64,000 nt of DNA from Spirochaetota bacterium (GCA_016214035.1 JACRPF010000015.1:124001-188000), one strand, 5' to 3'; shown: positions 1 to 9,494, numbered from the stretch's first letter. The notes: a model not told the origin generated them from the letters alone. Numbers and translations are program-made.

Positions 1-942
1 ACGAGCGCGCGGATCATGCAGGCGATACAGGAAACCGGATACCGTAAAGACGTGTACGCGAGCATCAACTCCAGAAAACGGCGCGATATACACCACCGCA
101 CCATCTGCATCAACTGTCCGTTCGATTATCTGGTCGCTGCCAAGGATTTCCCGTTTTTCAGCATCATCTATTTTTCATTCATGCGCGAGATAATGAATCA
201 CGGCTACCGGACGGTGCTCACCGACATCGACCGCGACACCGCGCAGTTCGTAAACGCGGGGCACTTCGACGCCGTCATGCTCTGCGGTCCGGTGAACGCG
301 GCATCATATGAATTCGTTACCCGTTCGGCCGGCGCAACACCGGTGCTGACCGTCTGCGCGGGACCGGGAGCGTCATGTTCCATTGACCCTGATGATGCCG
401 CCGGCGGAGTAAAAGCGGCTGAGCATTTTGCCGCACACGGGCATACACATGTCGCTGTGCTTACCTCGGAGCGTGAACCCAATCATCGCGACCGCTATGA
501 ACATTTCAAAAATAAATTTCTGTCGCTGGTTCCCGCAGGACGTGTTGACCGAATCGACGGCGAACTGACGCGTGAACAATCCATTACGGACGCGAATATT
601 TTCAGCGCATTGTCGTCATATTTTTCAGACGTCGCTGCCGCAGCACCCACAGGTTTCTTCGTCACCAACAGCTACAGCGCCTATCTTGCGTACCGTTTTC
701 TTCAGGAACGCGGCATCAGGATACCGAAGGACATCTCATTTCTCGGCTACGACAACGTGCCGTTCTATGATACCGCCGCCGTGCCGCTGTCGCGTATCTG
801 GTTCGATCCGGTCAAAGTCGGCACCGCGGCCGCGGACATGGTCGTACACATGCTCGCAAAACCGAAGATCCGGCGGAGGACATTGATACCGGTAAAATTT
901 TCCGATCTCGGATCGGTCATCGATTGTACAATACACAAATGA
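1..942 (+). CDS. LacI-family transcriptional regulator, 5' end cut by window
   Basis: This is the C-terminal part of a LacI/GalR-type repressor. The open frame runs off the left edge: the codons before the first ATG (position 16) read like the end of a LacI DNA-binding region (a TSARIMQAIQETGYRK stretch, cf. the family's VLEAIEELGY motif). The helix-turn-helix itself lies upstream and is not visible. The remainder is a periplasmic-binding-protein-like sensor domain, with the typical late motif ISFLGYDNVPF. It probably senses a sugar. It ends 21 bp before a GH16 glycosidase on the same strand, so it probably controls that gene and the next as an operon. The ligand cannot be inferred. Confidence 0.85.
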   Translation, partial: TSARIMQAIQETGYRKDVYASINSRKRRDIHHRTICINCPFDYLVAAKDFPFFSIIYFSFMREIMNHGYRTVLTDIDRDTAQFVNAGHFDAVMLCGPVNAASYEFVTRSAGATPVLTVCAGPGASCSIDPDDAAGGVKAAEHFAAHGHTHVAVLTSEREPNHRDRYEHFKNKFLSLVPAGRVDRIDGELTREQSITDANIFSALSSYFSDVAAAAPTGFFVTNSYSAYLAYRFLQERGIRIPKDISFLGYDNVPFYDTAAVPLSRIWFDPVKVGTAAADMVVHMLAKPKIRRRTLIPVKFSDLGSVIDCTIHK

Positions 943-963
943 ATCGGGAGGATTTCCGTAAAT

Positions 964-2283
964 ATGAGAATACTCTGCATCATACTGGCGATCGGTAACA
1001 TGTGGGCACAATCGGGTTCCCTGCTTCCGGACGGCGCAATGGAAAGCATCTGGGTGGTGAAAGGTGCGGTTACGCCGGTGGACGTGCCGGGGCAGGCGTT
1101 CGCAAAAGCATTCCACGCATCGGTTGCCCAGAAGCCGGTGAATGCCTGGGATGTTCAGATAGAAGCCCGCATACCGGCTGCATTTACGCCGGGGACTATC
1201 GAGATATCATTCAAACTGCGCGACGCTTCCTCGAACCGTGAAACGTCCGTGTGTTCCGCGGGAATCGTCATCATCACCCGGCCGGGGAACAAATTGCTGG
1301 GATTTAAAACGGTGAATGCCGGACAGGAATGGAAAACCATACGCTATCATTACTCTGTAAGCGCGGACTATGCCTCCAATACCGTGGGCGTTGCCATCAC
1401 CTTCGGCGGCATGGTGCAGGAACTTGAGATCGGCGATATCCGGGTTCGGACGGTCTCTGAAAAAGAGAAAGCGGAGATGCTTGCCGAAGAGCGCATGCTG
1501 CGTGCGGCTGAAGCGGCGCAACGTCCCCGCATCGACGGACTGCCGTCAGTGCCGGCGGGTGAAACGTGGAAGATCGCGTTTCAGGACGAGTTTGACGGAA
1601 CAACTGTTGATGAAACGAAATGGACGATACGCGAAGGAAAACGCCGCGACATGATGCGCAGCCGCAAAGCCGTCTCGCTCGACGGCGACGGCCATCTGGT
1701 AATGAGCATATTCAAAGAGGGCGACAAGTTCTATGACAGCTGGATCGACACCAAGAATAAATGGACGCAGACCTACGGCTTCTGGACGGCGCGCATCAAA
1801 CTGCACCGCTCCGAAGGCCATTGGATAGCGTTCTGGCTCATGCCGCAAAGCGGAAATACCGTCGGCAGTCCCGGGCGCGAGATCGACATCATGGAATGCA
1901 ATCGTCTCAATGACGAGGTCAATCACGCCATTCACTGGAACGGATACGGCAAGGACCATAAATCAGAAGGACACCGGGAGATGACCCCCGGATTGACCGA
2001 GGGATGGCACACGTATTCGCTGCTATGGACACCGGAGGATTTTGTTTTTTACGTCGATGATGCCGAGGTGTACCGTACCAGTGCCGCCGGAGGCTGTCAC
2101 GTCCCCGAATACATCAAAGTCACCGACGAAGCCGAGGCAAAACCCTCGAGCTGGGCCGGCGATGTGAACACCGCTAAACTGCCCGACTCATGGATGGTGG
2201 ATTATGTGCGTGTCTATCAGCGCGTCGATGCGAAAACGGGAAAGCCGGTGTGGACACCGCCGCCTCAAGCGCCGAAGGAATGA
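964..2283 (+). CDS. Secreted GH16 family beta-glucanase-like enzyme
   Basis: A 439-aa exported glycoside hydrolase that probably cleaves beta-1,3/1,4-glucans or galactans outside the cytoplasm. Residues 1-16 form a signal peptide. Residues about 20-175 look like a carbohydrate-binding-type beta-sandwich. A GH16 catalytic domain runs from about 200 to 425. The GH16 active-site motif is clear as GREIDIMEC, with E306 as nucleophile, D308, and E311 as acid/base (ExDxxE form). The ATG at 964 has a GGGAGG-type ribosome site about 10 bp upstream. It is flanked by the LacI-type regulator and another large glycosidase. Exact substrate (laminarin, agar, carrageenan, lichenan) cannot be decided from the motif. 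Confidence 0.88.
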   Translation: MRILCIILAIGNMWAQSGSLLPDGAMESIWVVKGAVTPVDVPGQAFAKAFHASVAQKPVNAWDVQIEARIPAAFTPGTIEISFKLRDASSNRETSVCSAGIVIITRPGNKLLGFKTVNAGQEWKTIRYHYSVSADYASNTVGVAITFGGMVQELEIGDIRVRTVSEKEKAEMLAEERMLRAAEAAQRPRIDGLPSVPAGETWKIAFQDEFDGTTVDETKWTIREGKRRDMMRSRKAVSLDGDGHLVMSIFKEGDKFYDSWIDTKNKWTQTYGFWTARIKLHRSEGHWIAFWLMPQSGNTVGSPGREIDIMECNRLNDEVNHAIHWNGYGKDHKSEGHREMTPGLTEGWHTYSLLWTPEDFVFYVDDAEVYRTSAAGGCHVPEYIKVTDEAEAKPSSWAGDVNTAKLPDSWMVDYVRVYQRVDAKTGKPVWTPPPQAPKE

Positions 2284-2318
2284 CCGATATGATATACGAA
2301 AAAATGCGGAGGATGAAT

Positions 2319-5300
2319 ATGAAACACATCAGCATACAGGTAATATCACTCTTACTCCTGACGGCAGCAATCTCCGCACAGGCGCCGCAGGAAGCGCGCC
2401 TTGAGATACGCGCGAACACGGGCAAAGTGCCGCTGAACGATGCGTCGTCGAAAACCGGTTCGGTGTCGCATCCGTCATGGCTCAAACCGGGCGAGAAGGA
2501 AGCCTCGCTTACCGCCACGTACAAACTGGTGCCGAATAAATGGACGGCGATTGACATAACGTTCACCCCCGCCGGAAACGGCGCCGCGATACTGCAGCTC
2601 ATGGGGCCATATTATAAAAAACAGGGCGAGACCGCGCTCACGCCGGTATACATCCGATGGGATGGCATTACCGCGGAAGGCAGCGTGATAAATAATGGAG
2701 ATTTTGAAGATGAGGACAGCGCGAAACCCGACACACCGAAAGGCTGGTGGAAAGGCGGTGCCGATGCGTACATCGAGACGGCACCCGGGATGGTCAAAAA
2801 TGGGAAACGGAGTATTGCCGCGTGGCATAACGCCTCGTTTCAGACGACACTGCCGCTTACGGAAAACACGGTCACCGTACGCGCCTGGGTGTTTTTTGAA
2901 TCGAAAGAGGAAAAGCCGTCCGTCGGTACCGGCGATACGTTCATCCTTACGCGGAAGAACTTGTTCCCCGTTGATACGAGTTTTGAGACCGGCGCTGGAT
3001 GTTTTCCCGGCGCGGACCATGACACACGCACCGGTGTTCACGGCAGATCGTCCGTTATGCTTACGCCGCCGCTCATGCGGAGCTCCAAATTTTTTGATGT
3101 ATTGTATCCCGATGAAAAATATACGATGACGTTTTCCGCAAAATCAGAAACGCCCACGAAAGCCAGAGTTGTGCTCTGGAATCTTGAATACGGGTGGATA
3201 TCGTCAGCCGATCTCGACCTTTCAGCCGATTGGAAACAATGTTCGGTAAAAGTCCCGCCGCAGAAAACGCGCAGCGGCATGTACATCGAGTTCCGCGATT
3301 TTTCATCGAAGATATGGCTCGATGCGCTGCAGCTTGATAAAGGCGACGCAAAGCCGTACAAACCGGAACCGCTTTCGATGAGCGTAGACCCCGTCGGGCC
3401 GGGAAATGTTGTCCGTACCGGCAACGATGCGCTGGCGATGACGGTGCGCATGTACAATGACAGCATCAATACCGCGAATGTCATCGTCCGTTTCCGCACG
3501 GAGGCTTTCGACGGATCCATTGCAGCACAGGGCGAGACAGCAGTTTCGCTCAGCAAGGGCGGACTCACTGAACCGGTCATCAAAGCACTTCCGGTGAAAA
3601 ACCCCGGCTACTACGTCACGACCATAACAGCGTTTGACGGCGCAAAAGAATTGAAACGCTTTACCGTGCCGTTCTGTGTTATCGCATCACCCCCGCCGCT
3701 TGAGCAGGATTCATTCTTCGGCATACACCCCGGAGCGATGCCGAAACAATGGCTCTCGAACATCGGCATGGTGTGGCAGAGGAATTTTCCGTCGTGGAAA
3801 TGGCAGTACCGTTCATCCGACGCCCCGATCGACCTGTCGTTCATCGACAAGGATACGGCAAGCGGACTTCTGCCGTACTACACGTTCAAGATAGCCGAGA
3901 TGCCGGACTGGATTAAAAAAAAGGGACTGGATTACAAACAGGAATACGTGTCCTATATGAAAAAGGTCGTGGAAGGATACAAGGACAAAGTAAACATCTG
4001 GGAACTGGAGAATGAACCCGACCTTGAGTTCAAAAAGATGCTCGGTAAAGATGCCGTTACCGCGGCGCGCGAATATGCGGAGGTGCTTGCCGCCGCCGCG
4101 AAGGCGATACGCGAGATAGATCCATCGGCAAAAATATCGGGTGCAAGCGTATCCGGCGGCGACCCCGATGATCATTTCATCTTCATGAAAGAGGTGTTCC
4201 GTCTCGCCGGCAATTCCATGGATATCGTCTCCCCGCATATCTATTCAAGCCCCCGCACTATCGGCCCCGAGGCGATGGGCGCAAAATCACCCGAGGACAA
4301 TCGCTTCCGTGAAAAACTCATCGAGGTGAAACAGATTATCGATCAGTACGGCGGGAAACAGGATGTGTGGATGGGCGAAGTGGGCTGGGAACTCGATGTG
4401 CGCACGGCGTATAACGACAGCTATGCGCGTACGTATTCGGAGTATCTGGTGCGCGCACACCTGGCGTCGTTGTCACTGCCGTTCATGAAAAAGTTCTTCT
4501 GGTTCACCGCCGAGGGATGCCATGAGAAAAAGAATTATTCTTACGGCATGTGGCGCGACCCCTACGCGCCGCTTCCCGCGGTGGCCGCGTATGCGAACAT
4601 GACGCGCCTTTTCTACAAAGCGGTGCCGCGCGAACCGATACTCGACACCGAGATAAAGATATTTCCGTTCGTCCGCGAAATTACAAAGCCGCTTGCCGCA
4701 GTCTGGAAATACAAGGGAGAAAGCGGCGATATGTACCTCGATGTTAAACCGTCAGCTGTACTCGTCACGGATATGGTCGGAGCCGCGTACACACCAGAGG
4801 TCCGCAACGGCAAACTGCGCATCCCGCTCACGACAAGCCCGCTGTATATCACCTCAGACATATTGTCGTACGACGCATTTGCCGCCGTACTTCGCGGTGC
4901 CGAGATACGCGTGAAACCGGCGGTGGTATTCCGCAACCGGTTCGCGAACAGCTACGAGTTCACGCTGAAAAACAATACCGCAGCCGAACTGTCGCTGGCT
5001 GCATCAGTGTCAGGTGTCAGCGTTGAAAACCCGTCACGGAATATAGCGGTGCCGGCGAACGGGAACAGCGTGCTCTCGTTCACCGGTGCGTTCACCGCAG
5101 CCGGCACGAACCGGATTACGCTCACACTCGAACAGCCGCCGGATGTGACCAAAAAGACATACACGCTTTCGTATCTGTCATGTTTGCGAAAAGCCGTTGC
5201 CATCAGCAGCGCTGCGGACCGTTCTGAGTTCGACGGACTTCCGGCAATAATCATCACTACGAAAGAAAATATACTGCCGCCGGATCCCACTGTCGGCTGG

Positions 5301-5813
5301 AAAGGACCGGACGATCTTTCCATCGAGGCGAACACCGCGTGGGACGACGCGGCGCTCTACCTCTGCCTGTCGGTCACCGACGACGTGCACGACCAGAAAA
5401 ACGCGCCGGCGAACATGTGGAAGGCGGACAGCGTGCAGCTCGGTATCGATGCCGAGAACGACGCGTCCGACTCCGGCGGTTATGACGGGAACGATTTTGA
5501 ATTCGGATTTGCGCTCACGGAAAGCGGACCGCGCACGTGGTGCTGGACGGCACCCGTTAAGGAACTCCTCGGCAGTCCCGCGGGGGTTGTCTGCAATGTG
5601 AACCGCGACGGTAATAAAACGGTCTATAAAATCGCACTGCCGTGGAAGGTGCTCTCGCCGCTTGAGGGAAAACCCAACCGCACGTTCGGGATGAACTTTA
5701 CCGTGAACGACAGCGACGGTGCCGGACGGAAATACTGGATGGGTCTCACGCCGGGTATTGCCGAGGGAAAAACTCCGGCGTTGTTCAGGAAATTCGTATT
5801 GATAGAAAAGTGA
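2319..5813 (+). CDS. Secreted clan GH-A-like glycosidase with C-terminal CBM9
   Basis: A very large (1164 aa) exported enzyme for a plant or algal polysaccharide. The start at 2319 is preferred over upstream in-frame starts because a GCGGAGG site lies 6 bp before it and a signal peptide follows (residues 1-21). Two N-terminal beta-sandwich regions that look like carbohydrate-binding modules (about 70-360) and an Ig-like linker precede a TIM barrel at about 465-790. The barrel has the clan GH-A pair: acid/base E566 in ENEPD and probable nucleophile E687 in MGEVGW, closest in feel to GH39 or GH5. Residues about 985-1160 resemble CBM9 (DAALYLCLSVTDD). It follows the GH16 gene by 35 bp, so the two are probably co-transcribed. 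Confidence 0.8.
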   Translation: MKHISIQVISLLLLTAAISAQAPQEARLEIRANTGKVPLNDASSKTGSVSHPSWLKPGEKEASLTATYKLVPNKWTAIDITFTPAGNGAAILQLMGPYYKKQGETALTPVYIRWDGITAEGSVINNGDFEDEDSAKPDTPKGWWKGGADAYIETAPGMVKNGKRSIAAWHNASFQTTLPLTENTVTVRAWVFFESKEEKPSVGTGDTFILTRKNLFPVDTSFETGAGCFPGADHDTRTGVHGRSSVMLTPPLMRSSKFFDVLYPDEKYTMTFSAKSETPTKARVVLWNLEYGWISSADLDLSADWKQCSVKVPPQKTRSGMYIEFRDFSSKIWLDALQLDKGDAKPYKPEPLSMSVDPVGPGNVVRTGNDALAMTVRMYNDSINTANVIVRFRTEAFDGSIAAQGETAVSLSKGGLTEPVIKALPVKNPGYYVTTITAFDGAKELKRFTVPFCVIASPPPLEQDSFFGIHPGAMPKQWLSNIGMVWQRNFPSWKWQYRSSDAPIDLSFIDKDTASGLLPYYTFKIAEMPDWIKKKGLDYKQEYVSYMKKVVEGYKDKVNIWELENEPDLEFKKMLGKDAVTAAREYAEVLAAAAKAIREIDPSAKISGASVSGGDPDDHFIFMKEVFRLAGNSMDIVSPHIYSSPRTIGPEAMGAKSPEDNRFREKLIEVKQIIDQYGGKQDVWMGEVGWELDVRTAYNDSYARTYSEYLVRAHLASLSLPFMKKFFWFTAEGCHEKKNYSYGMWRDPYAPLPAVAAYANMTRLFYKAVPREPILDTEIKIFPFVREITKPLAAVWKYKGESGDMYLDVKPSAVLVTDMVGAAYTPEVRNGKLRIPLTTSPLYITSDILSYDAFAAVLRGAEIRVKPAVVFRNRFANSYEFTLKNNTAAELSLAASVSGVSVENPSRNIAVPANGNSVLSFTGAFTAAGTNRITLTLEQPPDVTKKTYTLSYLSCLRKAVAISSAADRSEFDGLPAIIITTKENILPPDPTVGWKGPDDLSIEANTAWDDAALYLCLSVTDDVHDQKNAPANMWKADSVQLGIDAENDASDSGGYDGNDFEFGFALTESGPRTWCWTAPVKELLGSPAGVVCNVNRDGNKTVYKIALPWKVLSPLEGKPNRTFGMNFTVNDSDGAGRKYWMGLTPGIAEGKTPALFRKFVLIEK

Positions 5814-5841
5814 TCGCCGTGTCAGACATCCGTGGCGGCGG

Positions 5842-7020
5842 TCATTTCATGAGCTCTGCAAACTGAAAGAGCGGCGCGAATATGCTCACCATGACGACAC
5901 CGACGATGACGCCTACAACCGCGATGAGCACGGGCTGCAGCAGCGAGGTTATAACCGCAAGCTCATCGTCCACCTCGCGCTCGAACATGCGCCCGAGCGG
6001 GCGATAGGCGTCGGCAAGATGTCCCGTTTCCTCGCCGATACGTGTTATCTCCGCGATGCGCGTATCCAGGAGCGGCAGCGCCTGTATGGCTGAATGTATC
6101 GATGCGCCGCCGTCGATGGCGGTTTTCGCCGTCATGAGCGGTGCGCGCAGGAACGGATCGAGTGCGTCGGCAAGCGCTGCGAACGAATCGGAAACGGTAG
6201 CTCCCGCGGACAGCAGCATGGAAAATGTCTTCACAAACCGTTCGGAAGCGATGCGTGTGCGGTAATTCCGTACCGGTCCGATGCGCATGGCAAGTGCGGT
6301 AAGTGCGTGCGCGCCTCCGGCAGTGCGGGAATACTGCACAAGAACAATAACGAGCACGCAGATGACGGCAAGGAATATGAGTCCGTAGGCACGGAGTAAA
6401 GCGCTGAGACCGAACACCGCCGCGGTGACGACCGGTACTTTCCCGGTACCGAAAACGGAAAGGAGCGTTTCGAAGCGCGGGATGACGAAGACGAGAAGCG
6501 CCGTGACGATGATGCCGCTTAAGCCGAGGAGGAACGCCGGATATGCAGTCGCCTGGGCAATCTTTTTTTTCGTGACGATATTCCGTTCGATATAGAACGA
6601 CAGCTCCTCCAGCACCGCAGCCAGCGTCCCATACGTTTCGCCGGCGCGTACCATGCCGACAAGCATGCCGTTGAATACGCTATGTTTCTCAAGCGCGCGA
6701 TGAAGGGTACTGCCTGAGCGCACATCGGCGGCGATTGCCGTGAGTATTCTGCGGACCTGCTTATCAGACACACTATCCGCCTGGAGCTTAATCCCGTCGG
6801 CAAGCGGCATGGCTGCGGCGGTTATCAGGTGCAGCGACTGTACTATACGAAGGAGTTTCTCGTCGGGAATGCGCCGCTCATGAGAGCTTCGCGCGCGTAT
6901 GCGTACCGCGTATTGCCCGCGCGCAAGAAGTGTTTTTTCCGCTTCGGTCTCGCTGTCAGCAATAAGAACCGTACTGCCGCGTTTCCCGGATGCGTCCCGG
7001 TAATTGACACTATATTCCAT
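5842..7020 (-). CDS. Type II secretion/type IV pilus inner-membrane protein GspF/PilC
   Basis: A 392-aa polytopic platform protein that sits under the pseudopilus or pilus and couples the assembly ATPase to fibre polymerisation. Two GspF repeats are visible (about 60-185 and 260-385), each followed by hydrophobic membrane segments (about 160-190, 205-235, 365-388). The length matches the family. The first 60 residues form the usual small N-terminal domain, beginning MEYSVNYRDASGKRG. The gene overlaps the end of the GspE/PilB gene by 11 bp, so the two are translationally coupled. No pilin, GspG or GspD gene is present in the window. GspF and PilC cannot be told apart here. Confidence 0.9.
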   Translation of the reverse strand: MEYSVNYRDASGKRGSTVLIADSETEAEKTLLARGQYAVRIRARSSHERRIPDEKLLRIVQSLHLITAAAMPLADGIKLQADSVSDKQVRRILTAIAADVRSGSTLHRALEKHSVFNGMLVGMVRAGETYGTLAAVLEELSFYIERNIVTKKKIAQATAYPAFLLGLSGIIVTALLVFVIPRFETLLSVFGTGKVPVVTAAVFGLSALLRAYGLIFLAVICVLVIVLVQYSRTAGGAHALTALAMRIGPVRNYRTRIASERFVKTFSMLLSAGATVSDSFAALADALDPFLRAPLMTAKTAIDGGASIHSAIQALPLLDTRIAEITRIGEETGHLADAYRPLGRMFEREVDDELAVITSLLQPVLIAVVGVIVGVVMVSIFAPLFQFAELMK

Positions 7021-8638
7021 CAGCCGGGCCCGCTACGCGCATAATCTCCGCGCGCGATGTTTTTCCCTCGCGGACAATCGCCATACCGCGTTCATAGAGC
7101 GACGGCAATTTCTTTGCGCGCATATAGTCTCTCAGTTTCCTGTCGGTGTCGCCGCGATTCTGCAGTATGGTGCGGATTTCATCATCGATGGGAAGAAACT
7201 CGGCGATAACCGTACGCCCGCGATATCCGCTGCCGCCGCATGCGTCGCAGGGTTTCTGCGCATGGGTGAACTCCGCTCCGTCCTTCACTTTGCATGACGG
7301 ACAGAGAAGCCGTACGAGACGCTGCGCCGCAAAGAGCGATGACACTTCGCTGATGAGATAATCGTTGACAGCCATTTCACGAAGCCGCGTGACCGTTGCC
7401 GGCGCGCTGTTGGTGTGCAATGTGCCGAAAACCAGATGTCCCGTGAGCGCCGCATTCGCCGCAATCGATGCGGTGGTCTCGTCGCGTATTTCGCCGATAA
7501 GAATCGTGTTCGGGTCGTGTCGGAGCACGCGTTTGAGCGCCGCGGGAAACGTGAGGCCTATCGCCTCGTTCACCTGAATCTGCATGATGCCGTCCAGCGC
7601 GTACTCGACCGGGTCTTCAATGGTGATTATCTTCCTGCCGTTGTCCCTGGTTGCGTCGATGAGCGAGTAGAGCGTTGTCGATTTTCCGCTGCCCGTGGGG
7701 CCGGTGATGAGCACAAGTCCCTGTGTGCGCATGGCTGATGCGGTCAGGAGCGTTATCTCATCCTCAGTATATCCGAGTGCCGAAAGCGCGAACACATCGC
7801 GATGCTGCGACAGTATGCGCAGTACCGCGTTCTCGCCGTAGACGGTGGGGATGATGCTCACGCGTATGTCAGTCGGTTTACCGTTCTGCGTAAACGTATA
7901 TTTTCCGTCCTGCGGGAGACGCTTCTCGGCGATATCAAGACGCGAGAGCACTTTGATGCGGGATATCACATTCGGGTACACCGCCGCGGGAAACGCCTCG
8001 CGCACGGCAAGCACGCCGTCGATGCGGCAGCGCACAAACACGCGGTCGCGGAAGAGTTCAATGTGCACGTCGGATGCCCGGGCCGCAACGGCCTGTGTCA
8101 TCAAAAGCTGAACGATGCGTGACGCGGATGAGTCGTCATCATCCGCAGCGGCTGTCGCGGTGACCGTCTGCGCTGCGGGGATATCAGATGCGGTGCGAAC
8201 GATATTATCCATCGACCCGCCGACACCGAGCAGCGTGTTTACAAGTCCGTCGATGTGATACTCAAGCCCCAGATGTGCGATTACCGTGCGTTCGGTGAGA
8301 AAGCGTATTTCCTCAATACGCTGCTGGTCGCGTATATCGGGCATGAGCACCTGCACGGCAGCGTCGTCATGCGTGAATGGAAGAACGTGATTGCGCCGGA
8401 TGAAATCCTCCGGCATAAGCGCCAGCGATTCGCGGCGCACATCGGACGGCGCGAGGCGTTTTACTTCGGAGTCAAATCTTTTTTCAAGAAATGCCGCCAC
8501 CGCATCTTCGCTGACTTTTTTGTGTGTCATGAGAATATTGCCGAGCCGTTTACCCGACTGACGCTGTTCGGCAAGCGCTTCCGCGATATCGGCCGCAGTG
8601 ACGGTGCCGCGTTGGAGTAAATATTCACCAAGTTTCAT
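7010..8638 (-). CDS. Type II secretion/type IV pilus assembly ATPase GspE/PilB
   Basis: A 542-aa cytoplasmic hexameric ATPase that powers pseudopilus or pilus extension. An N-terminal MshEN-like domain (about 1-130) is followed by the secretion-ATPase core. The Walker A motif GPTGSGKST lies near residue 312. A Walker B/Asp-box region (LIGEIRDETTA) lies near 380. A four-cysteine zinc-binding loop (CPSC ... CDACGG) lies at about 447-470, as is typical of GspE/PilB. The downstream GspF/PilC gene overlaps it. A TTGAAC-17 bp-TATAAT promoter sits so close to the ATG that the message may be leaderless, and no Shine-Dalgarno sequence is visible. Confidence 0.92.
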   Translation of the reverse strand: MKLGEYLLQRGTVTAADIAEALAEQRQSGKRLGNILMTHKKVSEDAVAAFLEKRFDSEVKRLAPSDVRRESLALMPEDFIRRNHVLPFTHDDAAVQVLMPDIRDQQRIEEIRFLTERTVIAHLGLEYHIDGLVNTLLGVGGSMDNIVRTASDIPAAQTVTATAAADDDDSSASRIVQLLMTQAVAARASDVHIELFRDRVFVRCRIDGVLAVREAFPAAVYPNVISRIKVLSRLDIAEKRLPQDGKYTFTQNGKPTDIRVSIIPTVYGENAVLRILSQHRDVFALSALGYTEDEITLLTASAMRTQGLVLITGPTGSGKSTTLYSLIDATRDNGRKIITIEDPVEYALDGIMQIQVNEAIGLTFPAALKRVLRHDPNTILIGEIRDETTASIAANAALTGHLVFGTLHTNSAPATVTRLREMAVNDYLISEVSSLFAAQRLVRLLCPSCKVKDGAEFTHAQKPCDACGGSGYRGRTVIAEFLPIDDEIRTILQNRGDTDRKLRDYMRAKKLPSLYERGMAIVREGKTSRAEIMRVAGPADGI

Positions 8639-8647
8639 GGTGACGGG

Positions 8648-8676
8648 ATTATACTATGTATGGGGGCAATGTTCAA
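8648..8676 (-). promoter_or_regulatory. Promoter of the gspE-gspF operon
   Basis: On the minus strand TTGAAC (8671-8676) and TATAAT (8648-8653) are separated by 17 bp. The predicted transcription start is about 3 nt before the gspE ATG at 8638. Confidence 0.7.
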
Positions 8677-8689
8677 CCGTCACACCATC

Positions 8690-8909
8690 ACGGAGGGAGG
8701 CCGAGTGCCGGAATGCCACGGCTCGGTCACGCAAGTCCTCGCAGGACGCGTATGCCGCGGCGTCGGGGGCGGTAAACCTCATCGTCGGCAGCATCGGAAG
8801 CGGTGTGCAGCTCTCCCGTGAATTGCGCTCGCTTCGGAAAGCGATGACGCGCGGAACGGGTGCCGAAAAGGTCCCCGCAGCCGTGAAAGCCGAACCGGCG
8901 AAAGCGTAA
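8690..8909 (+). pseudogene. 5'-truncated remnant of the small helical protein found intact at 56.7-57.1 kb
   Basis: The plus-strand frame ending at TAA 8907-8909 encodes about 70 residues that align with the C-terminal half of the 129-aa protein at 56698-57087. Shared blocks include AECR, YAAASG, the exact ten residues SRELRSLRKA, and an Ala/Lys-rich tail. The first 60 or so codons of the intact copy have no counterpart. The only in-frame upstream ATG lies at the 5' end of gspE on the other strand, with no credible ribosome site. The frame is still open, so a short peptide might be made, but it reads as a decayed copy. Similarity continues at DNA level through the stop codon into the terminator. 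Confidence 0.75.
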
Positions 8910-8911
8910 CG

Positions 8912-8965
8912 TGAACACCGGCTGAAAGGCCCGGACAGGAAGACGTTCCTGTCCGGGCTTTTTCC
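8912..8965 (+). terminator. Rho-independent terminator after the gene remnant, near-identical to the one at 56.65 kb
   Basis: A long stem (CCCGGACAGGAA paired with TTCCTGTCCGGG) around a 3-4 nt loop is followed by a run of T. The sequence from GAACACCGGCTGAAAGG into the stem is the same, with at most a base or two different, in the other module copy. The two loci are therefore homologous in DNA. Confidence 0.88.
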
Positions 8966-9035
8966 ATTTGTTGGATCGCGGGTACACTATCACCATCAAT
9001 GACGGCATTCTCGATGAGTTGTTTTCTCGGATACA

Positions 9036-9393
9036 CCGGTGTATATGGTTTACAAAGCATAGTATACAGTGTATGCGCCGGTGTTGCCAAGACATTATCA
9101 GACATATGGATACTACCGGTCAGAACACGAGAGCCGAAGACCGGTACACGTGCTGTACGGTCAGGCATATAACGTACCGAAAACGGTGTGTCAGGAAAAA
9201 AATATCGCGTACAGGCGCTATGCGCGTGTTCACGTTCTGTGCGAACCGGCGTATGGACAATATACACCGGCTTTTGTTGAGCGTATACCGGTGCATGTTC
9301 AACAAAAGCCGGTGTACGTTCATCATATTCCAGTGTACAGGCCTTGTACGCGTTTATCGGTAACTCGAGCCTTGTGTACGTTGAGCGTATGCT
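9036..9393 (+). repeat. Array A: about 17 degenerate tandem 21-bp units
   Basis: Units begin with a CCGGTGTAC-like core, often preceded by ACA to give the palindrome ACACCGGTGT. Clear starts fall at 9036, 9078, 9141, 9246, 9267, 9288, 9309 and 9330, all separated by exact multiples of 21 bp. Even highly diverged units keep the register with no net insertion or deletion until about 9350. The array ends in CTGGAATATTATTGTTG (9392-9408), which is also the end of the other array. Short open frames across it are by-products of a stop-free 21-bp period. Confidence 0.85.
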
Positions 9394-9415
9394 GGAATAT
9401 TATTGTTGTTTTTGG
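9392..9415 (+). repeat. Terminal sequence of array A, shared with array B
   Basis: CTGGAATATTATTGTTG followed by a T-rich tail matches the corresponding end of array B (56241-56266, minus strand), where the same sequence forms one arm of a 29-bp terminal inverted repeat. The opposite arm is not recognisable at locus A. Confidence 0.7.
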
Positions 9416-9494
9416 ACTTCATTCCGATTAATTGTGATATGTAGCATTCTGCTTATAACGTCATTGAATAAATAATAACCGCTGCAGATGCGGC

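Noticed and set aside
9036-9393. Array A as a CRISPR array
   Set aside because: There is no alternation of identical repeats with unique spacers. The whole 21-bp unit varies, and no cas genes are present.
8968-9431. Open frames of 120-160 codons across array A on both strands
   Set aside because: They arise because a 21-bp repeat unit without stop codons keeps several frames open. None has a ribosome site.
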